From Doris montereyensis (taxonomy: Eukaryota; Mollusca; Gastropoda; Nudibranchia; Dorididae): a DNA stretch of 64,000 nucleotides. The position numbers and the translations under genes were made by a program. Shown one piece after another: positions 26,801-39,720 of the stretch. The notes under the pieces are model-generated. The model made no database searches. It was not told the DNA's origin and saw only the letters and a list, made by a program, of their open reading frames with translations. Where the stretch lies: positions 118,501 through 182,500 of the forward strand of contig JAXRKP010000554.1 in NCBI GenBank assembly GCA_037039925.1. Direction: 5' to 3'. Within the stretch, counting starts at the first letter, position 1. Every line of letters starts with the position of its first letter.

Positions 26801-28761
26801 CAAAAAGGCAATAAATTCAACCATTTTAATTATTGGTCATGATATGACGTTGCGATTAACTGTAAAATGAAAAACGACATTTGAAATCTTATTTGTTTAC
26901 CTTGATCTGCGAACTGAGGACTAACTATAACACACAAATAAGAACTCTAGACCTCGTTAGTAAGTGGGAAAGTTAAAATATAGCAGAATTGATGTAGCCA
27001 AAAAGCAACAAATTCCACAATTTTAATTATTGGTCATGACATGACGTTGAGATTAACTGTGAGATAAAAAAACGACATTGTAAATCTTTATAGTTTACCT
27101 TCATCTGTGAGCTAAGGACTAACTATAACACAAAAATCACAACTCTAGACCTTGTTAGTAAATGGGAAGTTAAAATTATAGAGGAAATGATGTAACCAAA
27201 AAGCAACAAATTCAACCATTTGAATTATTGGTCATGATATGACGTTGCGATTAACTGTAAGATGAAAAACGACATTTGAAATCTTATTTGTTTACCTTCA
27301 TATGTCAGCTGAGGAATAACTATAACAGAAGAAACAGAACTCTAAACCTTATTGGTAATTGGGAAATTTAAAATATTAGAGAAATTATGTAGCCAATAAG
27401 CAAGAAATTCAACAATTTTAATTATTGGTCATGATATGACGATGAGATAAACTATAAGATGAAAAACAACATTCTAAATCTTTTTTTTTAACTTCATCTG
27501 TGAGCTGAGGACTAACTATAGCAGAAAAATCAGAAATCTCGACCTTTTTAGTCAGTAGGAAATTAAAAATATAGGAGAAATGATGTAACCAAAAATGCAA
27601 CAAATTCAACCATTTGAATTATAGGTCATTACATGAGGTTGTGATTAACTGTCAGACCAAAAGCAATGTTCTATGTATTTTTATTTTAACTTCATCTGTG
27701 AACTGAGGACTAACTATAACAGAAAAATAAGAAGTCTAGACCTTTTTATTAAGTGGGAAATTTAAAATATAGGAGAAATGATGCAGCCAAGAGCAACAAA
27801 TTCAGCCATTTTAATTATTGGTCATGATATGACGTTGCGATTAACTGTAAGATGAAAAACGACATTTGAAATCTTATTCGTTTACCTTGATCTGCGAACT
27901 GAGGACTAACTATAACACACAAATAAGAACTCTAGATCTCGTTAGTAAGTGGGAAATTAAAAATATAGGAGAATTGATGTAGCCAAAAAGCAACAAATTC
28001 CACAATTTTTCATTTATTGGTCATGACATGACGTTGAGATTAAATGTGAGATAAAAAAACGACATTCTAAATCTTTTTTTTTACCTTCATCTGTGAGCTC
28101 AGGACTAACTACGAAAGAAAAATCAGAACTCTAGACTTTGTTGGTAATTGGGAAATTTAAAATATAGAAGAAATGATGTAGCCAAAAAGCAACAAATTCA
28201 ACCATTTTAATTATTGGTCATGATATGACGTTGAGATAAACTGTAATATGAAAAACAACATTCTAAATCTTGTTTGTTTACCTTCATCTGTTAGCTATGG
28301 ATTAACTATAGCAGAAAAATCAGAAGTCTAGACCTTTTTAGTCAGTAGGAAATTAAAAATATAGGAGAAATGATGTAACCAAAAATGCAACAAATTTAAC
28401 CATTTGAATTATTGGTCATTACATGAGGTTGTGATTAACTCTCAGACCAAAAGCAACATTCTATATATTTTATTTTAACTTGATGTGAACTGAGGACTAA
28501 CTATAACAGAAAAATCAGAACTCTAGACCCTATTAGTAAGTGGGAAATTTAAAATATAGGAGAAATGATGTAACAAAAAAGTAACAAATTCAACCATTTT
28601 AATTTTTGGTCATGATATGACGTTGCGATTAACTGTAAGATCAAAAACAACGTTTTAAATATGATTTGTTTACCTTCATCTGTGAACTGAGGACTTACTA
28701 TAACAGAAAAATCAGAAGTCTAGACCTTGTTAGGAAGTGGGAAATTTAAAATATAGGAGAA
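20839..28761 (+). repeat. Degenerate HOR-derived satellite with indel-rich stretch
   Basis: Same monomer types as the 13-mer array, but order and spacing are disturbed. The mark ATAGGTCATTACATGAGGTT occurs at about 22270 and then not until 27622, off the 2.57-kb grid. Between about 22350 and 24600 many monomers are shortened by small deletions, for example near 22530-22600, 23330 and 24360-24410. A block near 25980-26460 again has A-type order (GATGTAACTAAAAAAGC, CATAATGTGACG, TACAGGGGACATG), showing a shared source with copies 4 and 7. No gene. Confidence 0.85.
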
Positions 28762-31700
28762 ATGATGTAGCTAAAAAGCAACAAAATTCAACATTTTTAA
28801 TTATTGGTCATAATGTGACGTTGAGATTAACTGTAAGATGAAAAACAGCATTCTAAATCTTTTTGATTTACCTTCATCTGTGAGCTAAGGACTAACTATA
28901 ACACAAAAATCACAACTCTAGACCTTGTTAGTAAGTGGGAAGTTAAAATTATAGGGGAAATGATGTAGTCAAGAAGCAACAAATTCCACAATTTTAATTA
29001 TTGGTCATGATATGACGTTGAGATTAACTGTAAGATGAAAAGCAACATTCTAAATCTTTTCTTTTTTACCTTCATATGTCAGCTGAGGAATAACTATAAC
29101 AGAAAAGACAGAACTCTAAACCTTATTGGTAATTGGGAAATTTAAAATATAGAGAAATGATGTAGCCAATAAGCAAGAAATTCAACAAATTTAATTATTG
29201 GTCATGATATGACGTTGAGATAAACTATAGGATGAAAAGCCACATTCTAAATCTTTTTTTTTACCTTCATCTGTGAGCTAAGGACTAACTATTGCAGAAA
29301 AAGCAGAAATCTCAACCTTTTAAGTCAGTAGGAAATTAAAAATAGAGGAGACATGATGTAACCAAAAATGCAACAAATTCAATCATTTGAATTATTCGGT
29401 CATTACATGAGGTTGTGATTAATTGTCAGACCAAAAGCAATATTCTATATATTGTTATTTTAACTTCATCTGTGAACTGAGGACTAAGTATAACAGAAAA
29501 ATAAGAAGTCTAGACCTTTTTAGTCCGGAGGAAATTTAAAATATAGGAGAAATGATGTTGCCAAAAAGCAACAAATTCAACCATTGTCATTATTGGTCAT
29601 GATATGACGTTGCGATTAACTGTAAGATGAAAAACGACATTTGAAATCTTATTTGTTTACCTTGATCGGCGAACTGAGGACTAACTATAACACACAAATA
29701 AGAACTCTAGACCTCGTTGGTAGGTGGGAAAGTTAAAATATAGGAGAATTGATGTAGCTAAAAAGCAACAAATTCCACAATTTTAATTACTGGTCATGAC
29801 ATGACGTTGAGATTAACTGTGAGATAAAAAACGACATTCTAAATCTTTTTTAGTTTATCTTCATCTGTGATCTGAGGACTAACTACAAAAGAAAAATCAG
29901 AACTCTAGACCTTGTTAGTAATTGGGAGATTTAAAGTTTTAGGGGAAATGATGTAGCCAAGAAGCAACAAATTCAACCATTTTAATTATTGGTCATGATA
30001 TGACGTTGAGATAAACTGTAAGATGAAAAGCAACATTCTAAATCTTTCTTTTTTAGCTTCATCTGTGAGTTAAGGACTAACTATAGCAGAAAAATCAGAA
30101 ATCTCGACCTTTTTAGTCAGTAGGAAATTAAAAATATAGGAGAAATGATGTAACCAAAAATGCAACAAATTCAACCATTTGAATTATTGGTCATTACATG
30201 AGGTTGTGATTAACTGTCAGACCAAAGGCTTCATTCTAGATATTTTTTGATTTTAACTTCATCTGTGAACTGAGGACTAACTATAACAGAAAAATCAGAA
30301 AACTAGACCTTATTAGTAAGTGGGAAATTTAAAATATAGGAGAAATGATGTAGCAAAAAAGTAACAAATTCAACAATTTTAATTATTGGTCATGATATGA
30401 CGTTGACATTAACTGTAAGATGCAAAACAACGTTTTAAATATTATTTGTTTACCTTCATCTGTGAACTGAGGACTCACTAAAACACAAAAATAAGAACTC
30501 TAGACCTCGTTATTAAGTGGCAAATTAAAAATATAAGAGAAATAATGTAGCCAAAAAGCAACAAATTCAACAATTTTAATTATTGATCATGATATGACGT
30601 TGAGATTAACTGTAAGATAAAAAACGACATTCCTAATCTTTTCTGTTTAACTTCATCTGTGAACTAAGGACTAACTATAACAGAAAAATCAGAAGTCTAG
30701 GCCTTTATAGTAAGTGAGAAATTTAAACTATAGGAGAAATGATGTACGAAAAAGGTAACAAATTCAACCATTTTAATTATTGGTCATGATATGACGTTGA
30801 GATTAACTGTAAGATGAAAAACGAAGTTTGAAATATTATTTGTTTACCTTCATCTGTGAGCTAAGGACTAACTATAACACACAAATCACAACTCTAAACC
30901 TTGTTAGGAAGTGGAAGTTAAAATTATAGGGAAATGATGTAGCCAAGAAGCAACAAATTCCACAATTTTAATTATTGGACATGATATGACGTTGAGATTA
31001 ACTGTAACATGAAAAACGACATTTGAAATCTTATTTGTTTACCTTGATCTGCAACCTGAGGACTAACTATAACACACAAATAAGAACTCTAGACCTCGTT
31101 AGTAAGTGGGAAAGTTGAAATATAGGAGAATTGATGTAGCCAAAAAGCAACAAATTCCACAATTTTAATTAATGGTCATGACATGACGTTGAGATTAACT
31201 GTGAGATAAAAAAACGACATTCTCAATCTTTTTAGTTTCCCTTCATCGGTGAGCTGAGGACTAACTACAAAAGAAAAATCAGAACTCTAGACCTTGTTAG
31301 TAATTGGGAAATTGAAAATATAGAAGAAATGATGTAGCCAAAAAGCAATAAATTCAACCATTTGAATTATTGGTCATGATATGACGTTGAGATAAACTGT
31401 AAGATGAATAGCAAAATTCTAAATGTTTCTTTTTTACCTTCATATGCGAGCTGAGGAATAACTATAACAGAAAAATCAGAAGTCTAGTCCTTTATAGTAA
31501 GTGAGAAATTTAAAATATTGGAGAAATGATGTAGCCAAAAAGCAACAAATTCAACAATTTTAATTATTGGTCATGATATGGCGTTGAGATAAACTGTAAG
31601 ATGAAAAACAACATTCTAAATCTTTTTTGTTTACCTTCATTTGTTAGGTATGGACTTACTATAGCAGAAAAATTAGAAATCTAGACCTTTTTTAGTCAGT

Positions 31701-33833
31701 AGGAAATTAAAAATATAGGAGAAATCATGTAACCAAAAATGCAACAAATTCAACAATTTGAATTATTGGTCATTACATGAGGTTGTGATTATCTGTCAGA
31801 CCAAAAGCAACATTCTATATATTTTTATTTTAGCTTCATCTGTGAACTGCGGACTAACTATAACAGAACAATCAGAACTCTAGACCTCATTAGTAAGTGG
31901 GAAATTTAAAATATAGGAGAAATGATGTAGCAAAAAAGGAACAAATTCAACCATTTTAATTATTGGTCATAATGTGACGTTGAGATTAACTGTAAGATGA
32001 AACGAAACATTCTAAATCTTTTTAATTTACCTTCATCTGTGAGCTAAGGACTAAGTATAACACAAAAATCACAACCCTAGACCTTGTTAGTAAGTGAGAA
32101 GTTAAAATTATAGGGGAAATGATGTAGCCAAGAAGCAACAAATTCCACAATTTTAATTATTGGTCATGATATGACGTTGAGATTAACTGTAAGATAAAAA
32201 AACAGAAATCTAGACCTTTTTAGTCAGTAGGAAATTAAAAATATAGGATAAATGATGTAACTAAAAATGCAAAAATTCAACCATTTGAATTATTGGTCAT
32301 TACGTGAGGTTGTGATTAACTGTCAGACCAAAAGCAACATTCTATATATTTTTTTATTTTTATTTCATCTGTGAACTGAGGACTAACTATAACAGAAAAA
32401 TAAGAAGTCTAGACCTTTTTGGTCAGTGGGAAATTTAAAATATAGCAGAAATAATGTAGCCAAAAAGCAACAAATTCAACCATTTTAATTATTGGTCATG
32501 ATATGACGTTGCGATTAACTGTAAGATGAAAAACGACATTTGAAATCTTATTTGTTGACCTTGATCTGCGAACTGAGGACTAACTATAACACACAAATAA
32601 GAACTCTAGCCCTCGTTAGTAAGTGGGAAAGTTAAAAATATAGGAGAATTGATGTAGCCAAAAGGCAACAAATTCCACAATTTTACTTACTGGTCATGAC
32701 ATGACGTTGAGATTAACTGTGAGATAAAAAAACGACATTTAAAATCTTTTTAGTTCACCTTCATCTGTGAGCTGAGGACTAACTACAAAAGAAAAATCAG
32801 AACTCTAGACCTTGTTAGTAATTGGGAAATTTAAAATATAGAAGAAATGATGTAGCCAAAAAGCAATAAATTCAACCATTTGAATTATTGGTCTGATATG
32901 ACGTTGAGATAAACTGTAAGATGAATAGCATCATTTTAAATCTTTCTTTTTTACCTTCATATGTGAACTGCGGAATAACTATAACAGAAAAATCAGAAGT
33001 CTAGGCCTTTATAGTAAGTGAGAAATTTAAAATATTGAGAAATGATGTAGCCAAAAAGCAACAAATTCAACCATTTTAATTATTGGTCATGATATGGCGT
33101 TGAGATAAACTGTAAGATGAAAAACAACATTCTAAATCTTTTTTTGTTTACCTTCATCTTTTAGCTATGGACAAACTATAGCAGAAAAATTAGAAATCTA
33201 GACTTTTTTAGTCAGTAGGAAATTAAAAATATAGGAGAAATCATGTAACCAAAAATGCAACAAATTCAACCATTTGAATTATTGGTCATTACATGAGGTT
33301 GTGATTATCTGTCAGACCAAAAGCAACATTCTATATATTTTTATTTCCACTTCATCTGTGAACTGCGGACTAACTATAACAGAACAATCAGAACTCTAGA
33401 CCTCATTAGTAAGTGGGAAATTTAAAATATAGGAGAAATGATGCAGCAAAAAAAGTAACAAATTCCACAATTTTAATTATTGGTCATGATATGACGTTGA
33501 GATTAACTGTAAGATGAAAAACAACGTTTTAAATATTATTTGTTTACCTTCATCTGTGAACTGAGGACTTATTATAACAGAAAAATCAGAAGTCTAGACC
33601 TTTTTAGTCAGTAGGAAATTAAAAATATAGGAGAAATGATGTAACCAAAAATGCAACAAATTCAAACATTTGAATTATTGGTCATGATATGACGTTGAGA
33701 TAAACTGTCAGACCAAAAGCAACATTCTATATATTTTTATTTTAACTTCATCTGTGAGCTGAGGACTAACTATAAAAGAAAAATCAGAACTCTAGACCCT
33801 ATTAGTAAGTGGGAAATTTAAAATATAGGAGAA
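28762..33833 (+). repeat. 26-monomer HOR, copy 1 (~5.07 kb)
   Basis: Unit of 5072 bp delimited by ATGATGTAGCTAAAAA, which recurs at 28762, 33834 and 38910. GGTCAT-type boxes give 26 monomers, one of them short (about 137 bp, near 32198). Shared rare marks with copy 2 include ATTATTCGGTCATTACATG (29391 and 34464), AAGGCTTCATTCTA (near 30225 and 35299) and GTGATTATCTGTCAGACC (near 31785 and 36858). The monomer types overlap those of the 13-mer array, and 26 is twice 13. Confidence 0.92.
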
Positions 33834-36800
33834 ATGATGTAGCTAAAAAAGCAACAAAATTCAACAATTTTAATTATTGGTCATAATGTGACGTTGAGAT
33901 TAACTGTAAGATGAAAAACAGCATTCTAAATCTTTTTGATTTACCTTCATCTGTGAGCTAAGGACTAACTATAACACAAAAATCACAACTCTAGACCTTG
34001 TTAGTAAGTGGGAAGTTAAAATTATAGGGGAAATGATGTAGTCAAGAAGCAACAAATTCCACAATTTTAATTATTGGTCATGATATGACGTTGAGATTAA
34101 CTGTAAGATGAAAAGCAACATTCTAAATCTTTCTTTTTTACCTTCATATGTCAGCTGAGGAATAACTATAACAGAAAAGACAGAACTCTAAACCTTATTG
34201 GTAATTGGGAAATTTAAAATATAGGAGAAATGATGCAGCCAATAAGCAAGAAATTCAACAAATTTAATTATTGGTCATGATATGACGTTGAGATAAACTA
34301 TAGGATGAAAAGCAACATTCTAAATCTTTTTTTTTACCTTCATCTGTGAGCTAAGGACTAACTATTGCAGAAAAATCAGAAATCTCAACCTTTTAAGTCA
34401 GTAGGAAATTAAAAATAGAGGAGACATGATGTAACTAAAAATGCAACAAATTCAATCATTTGAATTATTCGGTCATTACATGAGGTTGTGATTAATTGTC
34501 AGACCAAAAGCAATATTCTATATATTGTTATTTTAACTTCATCTGTGAACTGAGGACTAAGTATAACAGAAAAATAAGAAGTCTAGACCTTTTAGTCCGG
34601 AGGAAATTTAAAATATAGGAGAAAATGATGTTGCCAAAAAGCAACAAATTCAACCATTGTCATTATTGGTCATGATATGACGTTGCGATTAACTGTAAGA
34701 TGAAAAACGACATTTGAAATCTTATTTGTTTACCTTGATCGGCGAACTGAGGACTAACTATAACACACAAATAAGAACTCTAGACCTCGTTGGTAGGTGG
34801 GAAAGTTAAAATATAGGAGAATTGATGTAGCTAAAAAGCAACAAATTCCACAATTTTAATTACTGGTCATGACATGACGTTGAGATTAACTGTGAGATAA
34901 AAAACGACATTCTAAATCTTTTTAGTTTATCTTCATCTGTGATCTGAGGACTAACTACAAAAGAAAAATCAGAACTCTAGACCTTGTTAGTAATTGGGAG
35001 ATTTAAAGTTTTAGGGGAAATGATGTAGCCAAGAAGCAACAAATTCAACCATTTTAATTATTGGTCATGATATGACGTTGAGATAAACTGTAAGATGAAA
35101 AGCAACATTCTAAATCTTTCTTTTTTTAGCTTCATCTGTGAGTTAAGGACTAACTATAGCAGAAAAATCAGAAATCTCGACCTTTTTTAGTCAGTAGGAA
35201 ATTAAAAATATAGGAGAAATGATGTAACCAAAAATGCAACAAATTCAACCATTTGAATTATTGGTCATTACATGAGGTTGTGATTAACTGTCAGACCAAA
35301 GGCTTCATTCTATATATTTTTTTATTTTAACTTCATCTGTGAACTGAGGACTAACTATAACAGAAAAATCAGAAAACTAGACCTTATTAGTAAGTGGGAA
35401 ATTTAAAATATAGGAGAAATGATGTAGCAAAAAAGTAACAAATTCAACAATTTTAATTATTGGTCATGATATGACGTTGACATTAACTGTAAGATGCAAA
35501 ACAACGTTTTAAATATTATTTGTTTACCTTCATCTGTGAACTGAGGACTCACTAAAACACAAAAATAAGAACTCTAGACCTTTTTATTAAGTGGCAAATT
35601 AAAAATATAAGAGAAATAATGTAGCCAAAAAGCAACAAATTCAACAATTTTAATTATTGATCATGATATGACGTTGAGATTAACTGTAAGATAAAAAACG
35701 ACATTCCTAATCTTTTCTGTTTAACTTCATCTGTGAACTAAGGACTAACTATAACAGAAAAATCAGAAGTCTAGGCCTTTATAGTAAGTGAGAAATTTAA
35801 ACTATAGGAGAAATGATGTACGAAAAAGGTAACAAATTCAACCATTTTAATTATTGGTCATGATATGACGTTGAGATTAACTGTAAGATGAAAAACGAAG
35901 TTTGAAATATTATTTGTTTACCTTCATCTGTGAGCTAAGGACTAACTATAACACACAAATCACAACTCTAAACCTTGTTAGAAGTGGGAAGTTAAAATTA
36001 TAGGGGAAATGATGTAGCCAAGAAGCAACAAATTCCACAATTTTAATTATTGGACATGATATGACGTTGAGATTAACTGTAACATGAAAAACGACATTTG
36101 AAATCTTATTTGTTTACCTTGATCTGCAACCTGAGGACTAACTATAACACACAAATAAGAACTCTAGACCTCGTTAGTAAGTGGGAAAGTTGAAATATAG
36201 GAGAATTGATGTAGCCAAAAAGCAACAAATTCCACAATTTTAATTAATGGTCATGACATGACGTTGAGATTAACTGTGAGATAAAAAAACGACATTCTCA
36301 ATCTTTTTAGTTTCCCTTCATCGGTGAGCTGAGGACTAACTACAAAAGAAAAATCAGAACTCTAGACCTTGTTAGTAATTGGGAAATTGAAAATATAGAA
36401 GAAATGATGTAGCCAAAAAGCAATAAATTCAACCATTTGAATTATTGGTCATGATATGACGTTGAGATAAACTGTAAGATGAATAGCAAAATTCTAAATC
36501 TTTCTTTTTTACCTTCATATGCGAGCTGAGGAATAACTATAACAGAAAAATCAGAAGTCTAGTCCTTTATAGTAAGTGAGAAATTTAAAATATTGGAGAA
36601 ATGATGTAGCCAAAAAGCAACAAATTCAACAATTTTAATTATTGGTCATGATATGGCGTTGAGATAAACTGTAAGATGAAAAACAACATTCTAAATCTTT
36701 TTTGTTTACCTTCATTTGTTAGGTATGGACTTACTATAGCAGAAAAATTAGAAATCTAGACCTTTTTAGTCAGTAGGAAATTAAAAATTATAGAGAAATC

Positions 36801-38909
36801 ATGTAACCAAAAATGCAACAAATTCAACAATTTGAATTATTGGTCATTACATGAAGTTGTGATTATCTGTCAGACCAAAAGCAACATTCTATATATTTTT
36901 ATTTTAGCTTCATCTGTGAACTGCGGACTAACTATAACAGAACAATCAGAACTCTAGACCTCATTAGTAAGTGGGAAATTTAAAATATAGGAGAAATGAT
37001 GTAGCAAAAAAGGAACAAATTCAACCATTTTAATTATTGGTCATAATGTGACGTTGAGATTAACTGTAAGATGAAACGAAACATTCTAAATCTTTTTAAT
37101 TTACCTTCATCTGTGAGCTAAGGACTAAGTATAACACAAAAATCACAACCCTAGACCTTGTTAGTAAGTGAGAAGTTAAAATTATAGGGGAAATGATGTA
37201 GCCAAGAAGCAACAAATTCCACAATTTTAATTATTGGTCATGATATGACGTTGAGATTAACTGTAAGATAAAAAAACAGAAATCTAGACCTTTTAGTCAG
37301 TAGGAAATTAAAAATATAGGATAAAATGATGTAACCAAAAATGCAAAAATTCAACCATTTGAATTATTGGTCATTACGTGAGGTTGTGATTAACTGTCAG
37401 ACCAAAAGCAACATTCTATATATTTTTTTATTTTTATTTCATCTGTGAACTGAGGACTAACTATAACAGAAAAATAAGAAGTCTAGACCTTTTTTGGTCA
37501 GTGGGAAATTTAAAATATAGCAAAAATAATGTAGCCAAAAAGCAACAAATTCAACCATTTTAATTATTGGTCATGATATGACGTTGCGATTAACTGTAAG
37601 ATGAAAAACGACATTTGAAATCTTATTTGTTGACCTTGATCTGCGAACTGAGGACTAACTATAACACACAAATAAGAACTCTAGCCCTCGTTAGTAAGTG
37701 GGAAAGTTAAAATATAGGAGAATTGATGTAGCCAAAAGGCAACAAATTCCACAATTTTACTTACTGGTCATGACATGACGTTGAGATTAACTGTGAGATA
37801 AATAAAAACGACATTTAAAATCTTTTTAGTTCACCTTCATCTGTGAGCTGAGGACTAACTACAAAAGAAAAATCAGAACTCTAGACCTTGTTAGTAATTG
37901 GGAAATTTAAAATATAGAAGAAATGATGTAGCCAAAAAGCAATAAATTCAACCATTTGAATTATTGGTCTGATATGACGTTGAGATAAACTGTAAGATGA
38001 ATAGCATCATTTTAAATCTTTCTTTTTTACCTTCATATGTGAACTGCGGAATAACTATAACAGAAAAATCAGAAGTCTAGGCCTTTATAGTCAGTGAGAA
38101 ATTTAAAATATTGGAGAAATGATGTAGCCAAAAAGCAACAAATTCAACCATTTTAATTATTGGTCATGATATGGCGTTGAGATAAACTGTAAGATGAAAA
38201 ACAACATTCTAAATCTTTTTTTGTTTACCTTCATCTTTTAGCTATGGACAAACTATAGCAGAAAAATTAGAAATCTAGACTTTTTTAGTCAGTAGGAAAT
38301 TAAAAATATAGGAGAAATCATGTAACCAAAAAAGCAACAAATTCAACCATTTGAATTATTGGTCATTACATGAGGTTGTGATTATCTGTCAGACCAAAAG
38401 CAACATTCTATATATTTTTATTTCCACTTCATCTGTGAACTGCGGACTAACTATAACAGAACAATCAGAACTCTAGACCTCATTAGTAAGTGGGAAATTT
38501 AAAATATAGGAGAAATGATGCAGCAAAAAAAGTAACAAATTCCACAATTTTAATTATTGGTCATGATATGACGTTGAGATTAACTGTAAGATGAAAAACA
38601 ACGTTTTAAATATTATTTGTTTACCTTCATCTGTGAACTGAGGACTTATTATAACAGAAAAATCAGAAGTCTAGACCTTTTTAGTCAGTAGGAAATTAAA
38701 AATATAGGAGAAATGATGTAACCAAAATGCAACAAATTCAAACATTTGAATTATTGGTCATGATATGATGTTGAGATAAACTGTCAGACCAAAAGCAACA
38801 TTCTATATATTTTTATTTTAACTTCATCTGTGAGCTGAGGACTAACTATAAAAGAAAAATCAGAACTCTAGACCCTATTAGTAAGTGGGAAATTTAAAAT
38901 ATAGGAGAA
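33834..38909 (+). repeat. 26-monomer HOR, copy 2 (~5.08 kb)
   Basis: Unit of 5076 bp, near-identical to the preceding one in the same order, including the short monomer (near 37270). Differences are mostly single bases and homopolymer length changes. The 5' junction differs: GACCCTATTAGTAAGTGGG lies just before copies 2 and 3, while GACCTTGTTAGGAAGTGGG lies before copy 1. This places the duplication boundary near 28745. Confidence 0.92.
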
Positions 38910-39720
38910 ATGATGTAGCTAAAAAAAGCAACAAAATTCAACAATTTTAATTATTGGTCATAATGTGACGTTGAGATTAACTGTAAGATGAAAAACAACA
39001 TTCTAAATCGTTTTCATTTGCCTTCATCTGTGAGCTAAGGACTAACTATAACACAAAAATCACAACTCTAGACCTTGTTAGTAAGTGGGAAGTTAAAATT
39101 ATAGGGGAAATGATGTAGTCAAGAAACAACAAATTCCACAATTTTAATTATTGGTCATGATATGACGTTGAGATTAACTGTAAGATAAAAACAGAAATCT
39201 AGACCTTTTTAGTCAGTAGGAAATTAAAAATATAGGAGAAATAATGTAACCAAAAATGCAACAAATTCAACCATTTGAATTATTGGTCATTACGTGAGGT
39301 TGTGATTAACTGTCAGACCAAAAGCAACATTCTATATATTTTTATTTTAACTTCATCTGTGAACTGAGGACTAACTATAACAGAAAAATAAGAAGTCTAG
39401 ACCTTTTTGGTCAGTGGGAAATTTAAAATATAGCAGAAATAATGTAGCCAAAAAGCAACAAATTCAACCATTTTAATTATTGGTCATGATATGACGTTGC
39501 GATTAACTGTAAGATGAAAAACGACATTTGAAATCTTATTTGTTTACCTTGATCTGCGAACTGAGGACTAACTATAACACACAAATAAGAACTCTAGACC
39601 TCGTTAGTAAGTGGGAAAGTTAAAATATAGGAGAATTGATGCAGCCGAAAAAGCAACAAATTCCACAATTTTAATTATTGGTCATGACATGACGTTGAGA
39701 TTAACTGTCAGATAAAAAAA
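38910..39720 (+). repeat. 26-monomer HOR, copy 3, internally deleted
   Basis: Starts like copies 1 and 2 (ATGATGTAGCTAAAAA, CATAATGTGACG, ACACAAAAATCACAAC). At about 39185 it passes directly into the short-monomer sequence GATAAAAACAGAAATCTAG, equivalent to 37268 in copy 2. It then follows copy 2 to about 39720. Monomers 3-18 of the unit, roughly 3.2 kb, are missing. Confidence 0.8.
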
